Below, piece after piece: positions 59,435 through 64,000 of a stretch of 64,000 nt of DNA; within the stretch, counting starts at the first letter, position 1; the number at the start of each line of letters is the position of its first letter. Location: positions 4,496,496-4,560,495 of the forward strand of contig NZ_KB911581.1 of NCBI RefSeq assembly GCF_000383595.1, written 5' to 3'. Position numbers and translations under genes: made by a program. Origin of the DNA: Streptomyces bottropensis ATCC 25435 (lineage in GTDB: Bacteria; Actinomycetota; Actinomycetes; Streptomycetales; Streptomycetaceae). The notes beneath the pieces were generated by a model that saw only the letters and a list, made by a program, of their open reading frames with translations, was not told the origin of the DNA and searched no databases.

Positions 59435-59492
59435 GGTGACGGGCCGGGGTGGGCCGAGGTGGTCGGCCACCGAGGACCTCCGGCCCCGTGAC
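59435..59492 (+). terminator. Imperfect hairpin after the second Usp gene
   Basis: A long imperfect inverted repeat (outer arms GTGACGGGCC and GGCCCCGTGAC, inner perfect GGTGG-TCGG-CCACC) starts a few bases after the stop codon. It is a probable terminator. Confidence 0.4.
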
Positions 59493-59574
59493 CGCGAGCC
59501 GCCGCCGTTGGAACGTGGTGAGCGAGGCAACCCTGGTGGGGGACGCACCAGCGGCACCAGCTGGAGGCCAGACC

Positions 59575-60189
59575 ATGAGCGCACAGGACTCGCCGCACGC
59601 ATCCGGCCCCCGCCGGCCGGACGGGAAGCATCCGCCCGAGGGCGTGAACCCGCTGCGGCGTACGACCGACCGGATCGAAGCCTGGTGGTCCGGCTTTCTG
59701 CTGCTCGCGCTCGCCCTCGGACTGCCGACTGCCTCGGTGAGCGCGGGGCTGGCGGCATACGAGTCCACGATGCGTACCGCCCAGGCCCAGTCCGCGGAGC
59801 GGCACCAGGTCACCGCCCGGCTCACCCCGGCCCCCGATGCGGCACGGGGCAGTGCCGCGGACGAGAAGCAGAAGGTGCGGCTCAGCTGGGTGGGAGAAGA
59901 CGGCGAGCGGCGGACGGGAACCGCCTATGTGTCGCAGGACGATGCAGAGGGTTCCACCCTGCGGATCTGGGTCGACCGGGAAGGAACCGTCAAGGACCCG
60001 CCGATGTCCGCCGGCGACGCGCAGGCCACCGGCTGGGTGATGGGCGGCATGACGGGGGTCGGCGTGTACGTCGTCTTCGTCGCCGCGCGACAGAGCATGC
60101 GTCTGGGGCTGGACCGCAGACGGTACGCACGGTGGGACACCGAATGGGACCTCGTGGAGCCCTTGTGGTCTGCCCGGTTCCGAAGGTGA
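59575..60189 (+). CDS. Rv1733c-like two-span membrane protein
   Basis: The 204-residue protein has NPLRRTTDRIEAWWSGFLLLALALGLP, the amphipathic-plus-membrane start typical of Rv1733c relatives. An extracytoplasmic domain (RLSWVGEDGERRTGTAYV, LRIWVDREG) and a second span (TGWVMGGMTGVGVYVVFVA) follow. Rv1733c belongs to the M. tuberculosis DosR regulon. The ATG follows GGAGG. Function unknown. Confidence 0.85.
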   Translation: MSAQDSPHASGPRRPDGKHPPEGVNPLRRTTDRIEAWWSGFLLLALALGLPTASVSAGLAAYESTMRTAQAQSAERHQVTARLTPAPDAARGSAADEKQKVRLSWVGEDGERRTGTAYVSQDDAEGSTLRIWVDREGTVKDPPMSAGDAQATGWVMGGMTGVGVYVVFVAARQSMRLGLDRRRYARWDTEWDLVEPLWSARFRR

Positions 60190-60234
60190 ACGAGCTCGTG
60201 GCGCCCTACCGGTGTCCAGGAGGAGGTGACGCGG

Positions 60235-61587
60235 ATGTCCTCGGCGACGACCACTGATCTGTACGAGGTCACGATGGCGATGTCGTACCTGCGTGAGGGG
60301 ATGACCCGCCCGGCGGCGTTCAGCCTGTTCGTCCGGGACCTGCCTCCCGACCGCGGTTTCCTCGTGGCCGCCGGCCTGGAGTCGTCACTGGACTTCCTGT
60401 CCGACTTCCGAATCGACGCCGAGGACGTCGACGCCTTCGCCTCGGTACTGCACCGATCTCCGCGCGATCTCGCCCCACTGCTGGGCCTGGAGTTCACCGG
60501 ACAGGTGAGGGCGGCACCGGAGGGGCGGATCGTCCTCGCCGGAGAGCCGCTGCTGGAGGTGACTGCTCCGCTTCCGCAGGCGCAACTGGTCGAGACCTAC
60601 GTGCTCAACCAGGTCAGCCACCAGACGACGATCGCCTCGAAGGCCGCACGGTGCGTTCTGGCAGCGGCGGGACACCCCCTCGTCGACTTCTCCCTGCGGC
60701 GTACCCACGGCCCCCAGGCGGGTTACCAAGCCGCCCGGCTGAGCGCGATGGTCGGCTTCGCCGGAACAAGCAACGTCGCCGCAGCCGCCGCCGAAGGGTT
60801 GCCCGCCGTCGGGACGATGGCCCATTCGTACATCGAGGCCTTCGGGACGGAGGAGGCGGCCTTCCACGCCTTCGCCCGCTCCCACCCCGGCCCGGTGACG
60901 CTCCTGGTCGACACCTACGACACCGAGGAAGGCGTCCGCGTCGCGGCGCGGGTGCTGCGAGACCTGCACCGCGGACCCGGCTCGGCCGTCCGGCTGGACA
61001 GCGGCGACCTGGGAGCTCTGGCGCTGCGGGCACGCGCCGTGCTCGACGCTGCCGGACTACCGGACGTACGGATCGTCGCCAGCGGCGGTCTCGACGAGTA
61101 CTCCGTGGACGAACTGGTCCGCTCCGGAGCCCCCATCGACGTCTACGCCGTCGGCACCCGCGTCGGAGTCTCAGCCGACGCCGCATACCTAGACTCCGCG
61201 TACAAAATGGTCGAGTACGACCACCGGCCGGTGATGAAGCTCTCCTCGGCCAAGGTGACTGCCCCCGGGGCGAAGCAGGTGTTCCGCCGCCCCGGATACG
61301 CCGACGTGATCGGGCTCCGCGACGAGCCGTCACCGCAAGACGGCGCACCGATGTTGGAGACGGTGATGCGGGACGGGAGGCGCACCGCCGAGCGCCCCAC
61401 TCTGCAGGAGACCAAGGAGAGGTTCACCGCCGACCTCGCCGGACTCCCGCCTACGGCACGCCGCATTCGGGCGCCCCGCGCGCCACGGGCGGAGACCTCC
61501 GCACAACTGGCCGCTCTCGCCGCCGAGGTCCGGCGCCGCATCGAGGACGAGTTCCTGACCGCAGCCGCAGGACCCGCGAAGCCATGA
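60235..61587 (+). CDS. pncB: Nicotinate phosphoribosyltransferase (PncB2-like)
   Basis: The 450-residue enzyme converts nicotinate and PRPP to nicotinate mononucleotide in NAD salvage. Visible motifs are TTDLYEVTMAMSYL at the start, FSLRRTHGPQAGYQAARLS (with the phosphorylatable/catalytic His region), GTMAHSYIEAFG, LDSGDLGAL and YKMVEYDHRPVMKLS. The ATG at 60235 has AGGAGG upstream. The DosR-controlled PncB2 of mycobacteria suggests a role in keeping NAD during non-growth. Confidence 0.94.
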   Translation: MSSATTTDLYEVTMAMSYLREGMTRPAAFSLFVRDLPPDRGFLVAAGLESSLDFLSDFRIDAEDVDAFASVLHRSPRDLAPLLGLEFTGQVRAAPEGRIVLAGEPLLEVTAPLPQAQLVETYVLNQVSHQTTIASKAARCVLAAAGHPLVDFSLRRTHGPQAGYQAARLSAMVGFAGTSNVAAAAAEGLPAVGTMAHSYIEAFGTEEAAFHAFARSHPGPVTLLVDTYDTEEGVRVAARVLRDLHRGPGSAVRLDSGDLGALALRARAVLDAAGLPDVRIVASGGLDEYSVDELVRSGAPIDVYAVGTRVGVSADAAYLDSAYKMVEYDHRPVMKLSSAKVTAPGAKQVFRRPGYADVIGLRDEPSPQDGAPMLETVMRDGRRTAERPTLQETKERFTADLAGLPPTARRIRAPRAPRAETSAQLAALAAEVRRRIEDEFLTAAAGPAKP

Positions 61588-61636
61588 GCGCAGCACGTCC
61601 GGATTACACAGGTCCGCGCCGACGAGGAGGAAAGTG

Positions 61637-61948
61637 ATGCCGCACACCGTGGAATGGAAGGTTCGTCTCTATCTCTTCGAGGACGAGGGGACGACCAAGG
61701 CGCGTGTCGTGCTGAACACCGGCACCACGGAGCTCACCGGGCACGGGGCCGCCCACCGTAACCCCGCGGACACTGATGTCCCGGAGATCGGTGACGAGCT
61801 GGCGGCGGGCAGGGCCATGCACGACCTCGGCCGGCAGCTGGTGAGTGCCGCGCAGCATGACATCGAGGGCGTGGGCGCCGGTGCGAGCGAGCAGCGGGCC
61901 CGTCCGGAGACCGGCTGGCCGATGCCGGAGCAACAACAAGAAGGGTGA
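61637..61948 (+). CDS. DUF1876 protein (Rv1738/Rv2632c-like)
   Basis: The 103-residue protein has VEWKVRLYLFEDEGTTKARVV, LTGHGAAHRNPADTDVPEIGDELAAGRAMHDL in the DUF1876 domain. The fold of Rv1738 resembles ribosome hibernation factors, and Rv1738 is strongly induced by DosR. The ATG has GAGGAGG. The C-terminal 20 residues are polar and not part of the domain. Confidence 0.9.
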   Translation: MPHTVEWKVRLYLFEDEGTTKARVVLNTGTTELTGHGAAHRNPADTDVPEIGDELAAGRAMHDLGRQLVSAAQHDIEGVGAGASEQRARPETGWPMPEQQQEG

Positions 61949-61969
61949 TGAGGTGGATCACCGATTGAG

Positions 61970-62623
61970 TCAGGGGGCGTCCGCCCGGTACGCGATGTGT
62001 GGGGAGACCGAGACCACGCCGTCGACGCTCCGGCACAGCCGCTCGATCACCGGGATCAGATCCTTGACCTCGACGGAGCCACCGAGGGTGACCCGCCCCT
62101 CGCGTACCTCGACGGTCACCTCCGAGCCGGTGAGGCCCAGCGTCCTCCGCAGCACGTCTTGGGTGATCTCGTCGCGGATGGCGTCGTCACGGCGCAGGAA
62201 GATTCTCAGCAGGTCACCGCGGCTCACGATGCCCCGCAGCCGGCCCGCCTCGTCCACCACAGGCAGCCGTTTGACGTTCCGCACCGACATAAACCGGGCC
62301 GCCTCGACCACAGTCCACTCCGGACGCGCGCATACGGCGGGAGCCGACATCAGTTCCTCGGCACTGGCACCTTCGGCCTTCGCCCGTTCCCACGCCTCCA
62401 GATGCGGAACCGGTGTCAGACCGGACGGGTCGTCCTGCGCGGAGGACTTGCGCAGCAGATCGGCCTCGGACACCACACCGATGGGGTGGTCCAGATCGTC
62501 GACCACGGGCACTGCGGTGACGTCGTTCTCCGCGAGCAGCTTGACGATCTCCTTGAACGGCATGTCGCGCCGTGCCCGCACGACGTCTCGGGTCATGAGT
62601 TCTTCGACCATACGGTGGTGCAT
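61970..62623 (-). CDS. CBS-pair plus BON-domain protein
   Basis: The 217-residue protein has two CBS motifs (VEELMTRDVVRARRDMPFKE ... VPVVDDLDHPIGVVSEADLL; LMSAPAVCARPEWTVVEAAR ... LPVVDEAGRLRGIVSRGDLL), which bind adenine nucleotides, and a C-terminal BON domain (VTVEVREGRVTLGGSVEVKDLIP). It is an energy or redox sensor by family. A 17-bp palindrome lies 43 bp upstream. Confidence 0.92.
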   Translation of the reverse strand: MHHRMVEELMTRDVVRARRDMPFKEIVKLLAENDVTAVPVVDDLDHPIGVVSEADLLRKSSAQDDPSGLTPVPHLEAWERAKAEGASAEELMSAPAVCARPEWTVVEAARFMSVRNVKRLPVVDEAGRLRGIVSRGDLLRIFLRRDDAIRDEITQDVLRRTLGLTGSEVTVEVREGRVTLGGSVEVKDLIPVIERLCRSVDGVVSVSPHIAYRADAP

Positions 62624-62665
62624 GTCGCCTCTCCGTTCCGGGTGGAGACAGCCGATGGGCAGCGA

Positions 62666-62682
62666 TGGTCGGGTATCGACCA
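62666..62682. promoter_or_regulatory. Palindrome in divergent CBS/DUF1918 promoter region
   Basis: TGGTCG and CGACCA are perfect complements separated by GGTAT. The element lies between two divergent dormancy-type genes and could be a shared operator; the regulator is unknown. Confidence 0.4.
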
Positions 62683-62831
62683 GGTCAGGAGCTATGCACG
62701 CGGAGAGCGTTGCAGGTGCGGTGCCGAACCGGCCGCTGGTCACGGGAATCGGCGGAGCCCTCATCCCATGCGGCGGCACGCCGCGCGTGGCACGTTGAGT
62801 ACAGAATCATTCTGAGGAAACGGCGGCGATC

Positions 62832-63734
62832 ATGCGAGCTCAACTCGGAGATCAACTCGTTGTCGAAAGTCCTGCCACTGGTGTCACCAGGCGCGACGGC
62901 GAGATTGTCGGACTCCACCACGCGGATGGAACCCCGCCCTACGACGTGCGCTGGTCGGACACGGACGCGGTGACGCTCGTCTACCCAGGGCCCGACGCAC
63001 ACATTCGTCACATCGAGCACAAGTGGAGTGCTCACGAGCCTTCCCCGCCACGTGCGGAACGGACAGGCGGGACCCCGCGGGAAAGGCCGCCCAATCCCGG
63101 GGACATCGGCCGCCGCGTCGCCGTCGAACGCACGCGCCAAGGACTGACCCGGGAAGAGACGGCCCGCCGCGCCCGAATGGCACCGGAGTACCTGGCCTAC
63201 CTCGAAGAACAGCCGGCCGACCCGACCACGGCCACTCTCATCAGCCTGGCCGACGCGCTGGGCACCAGCCTCTCCGCCCTGCGCGGGGGCGGAGTCGATC
63301 TGCCGTCCGGCCAGGGGCAGGCGCTCATGCACCCCCAACTGCGGGACCTCGACGCCGACGAATGCCGTTCCAGGCTGTCCACACACGGCGTGGGACGCGT
63401 CGCGGTGACAACCCCTGACGGCCCGGCGGTGGTCCCGGTGAACTACGAGGTCGTCGACGACGTGCTCGCGTTTCGCACCGCGCGAGACTCGGTCCCGGCG
63501 GCTGCCGTGGGATCCGAAGTCGCTTTCGAGGTCGACCATGTGGACGAGGCCATGAGCCAGGGCTGGAGCGTCCTCGTCGTCGGCCCCGCACGGGTGGTCA
63601 CCGAGCCCGACGAGGTACGAAAGCTGGTCGACCACGCCCACACCACGCCGTGGGCAGGGGGCGAACGCGACATGTGGGTGTCGATCCGGCCCACGCGCAT
63701 CACCGGGCGGGGTATCACGCCGGCTGAGCAGTGA
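62832..63734 (+). CDS. DUF1918-HTH-pyridoxamine oxidase-like fusion
   Basis: The 300-residue protein has three parts: DUF1918 (residues 1-60, QLGDQLVVESPATGVTRRDGEIVG), a helix-turn-helix of the XRE type (about 90-150, GRRVAVERTRQGLTREETAR) and a flavin-binding split-barrel domain (about 170-290, ECRSRLSTHGVGRVAVTTPDGPAVVPVNY). DNA binding coupled to a flavin or redox signal is suggested. The ATG has a distant GAGGA. It sits in the dormancy-like block. Confidence 0.87.
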   Translation: MRAQLGDQLVVESPATGVTRRDGEIVGLHHADGTPPYDVRWSDTDAVTLVYPGPDAHIRHIEHKWSAHEPSPPRAERTGGTPRERPPNPGDIGRRVAVERTRQGLTREETARRARMAPEYLAYLEEQPADPTTATLISLADALGTSLSALRGGGVDLPSGQGQALMHPQLRDLDADECRSRLSTHGVGRVAVTTPDGPAVVPVNYEVVDDVLAFRTARDSVPAAAVGSEVAFEVDHVDEAMSQGWSVLVVGPARVVTEPDEVRKLVDHAHTTPWAGGERDMWVSIRPTRITGRGITPAEQ

Positions 63735-63775
63735 GGGAGGAGTACCGACCGGGCCGGGCCCGCGGCACTGAAAAC

Positions 63776-64000
63776 TCATGCGGTGTCCTCCGGCCCGGCT
63801 GAAGCGGCGGACCCGCCGGTGAGCTGGGGGTCGACGTCCACGACGCCCTCTATGGCCCGCACGAGGCGCACGGCGACCGAGATGAGCGAGGTGTCCTGGA
63901 TGTGTCCCCGGAGGGTGACGACTCCCTCGTGGACGTTTACGTGGATGGCGTGGCTGACGGCCGGGAAGAGGTAGGACACCACAGTGCGGCGGACCTCCTC
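63776..64000 (-). CDS. BON-domain protein, C-terminal part (cut by window edge)
   Basis: The last 75 residues are visible, with the BON domain VVSYLFPAVSHAIHVNVHEG and VVTLRGHIQDTSLISVAVRL. The similarity to the CBS-BON protein encoded at 61970-62623 suggests a paralogue with CBS domains beyond the right edge. Confidence 0.8.
   Translation of the reverse strand, partial: EEVRRTVVSYLFPAVSHAIHVNVHEGVVTLRGHIQDTSLISVAVRLVRAIEGVVDVDPQLTGGSAASAGPEDTA

Overview
The window is high-GC actinobacterial DNA, almost certainly a Streptomyces chromosome. The evidence is G/C-rich third codon positions, frequent GTG starts, many ATGA/GTGA stop-start overlaps, a divergent-arm intergenic palindrome of the kind common in Streptomyces, and typical Streptomyces gene families. 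No rRNA, tRNA, CRISPR array or prophage was seen. Both ends cut through genes: an ABC exporter on the left and a BON-domain protein on the right.

Layout. (1) 1-3.8 kb, minus strand: a compact peptide cassette made of a 92-residue Ala-rich precursor-like peptide, an HTTM membrane domain fused to an alpha/beta hydrolase, an SdpA-like protein with an NWRFFAPHP motif, a 43-residue membrane peptide and an ABC exporter. It looks like an actinobacterial relative of the Bacillus SdpABC peptide-toxin system and is the best candidate here for an undescribed system. (2) 3.8-10.5 kb: a phytoene-desaturase-like oxidoreductase, two NarL-type two-component systems and an orphan LuxR-type regulator with an Asp/Arg-rich tail. 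(3) 10.7-13.4 kb: a DUF418-type membrane protein and a secreted beta-propeller phytase.

(4) 13.5-23.7 kb: a complete L-fucose utilisation locus. It has a FadR-type regulator, a sugar ABC importer, and a divergent operon with the non-phosphorylating enzymes (mutarotase, aldose dehydrogenase, lactonase, L-fuconate dehydratase, SDR dehydrogenase and FAH-type hydrolase). Three copies of a 15-bp near-palindrome lie in the divergent promoter region and are the likely operators. (5) 23.6-28.1 kb: a cbiMNQO cobalt importer behind a cobalamin riboswitch, with a TnpB element inserted between cbiQ and cbiO. (6) 28.4-36.1 kb: a YcnI-like copper protein, a cytosolic UrtA-like sensor facing a MarR regulator, and the urea importer urtABCDE. 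(7) 36.1-40.1 kb: an ArsR/MFS pair sharing a perfect 26-bp palindrome, and a double-domain GH43 enzyme.

(8) 40.3-47.6 kb: an iron-regulated NRPS-independent siderophore locus with vibrioferrin-type composition (ATP-grasp ligase, two IucA/IucC synthetases, PLP decarboxylase) and a divergent FhuF-like reductase under an iron box. (9) 47.8-51.3 kb: pobA, a DUF6479-like protein, a Cys-rich four-helix protein and an acyl-CoA dehydrogenase behind a KstR-type box. (10) 51.6-64 kb: a dormancy-like island resembling the mycobacterial DosR regulon. It contains a D-lactate dehydrogenase family protein, a PAS protein, an ion channel, a decayed ppdK, an HAD phosphatase, an Rv2004c-like kinase, two universal stress proteins, an Rv1733c-like protein, nicotinate phosphoribosyltransferase, a DUF1876 protein, two CBS/BON proteins and a DUF1918-HTH-flavin-binding fusion.
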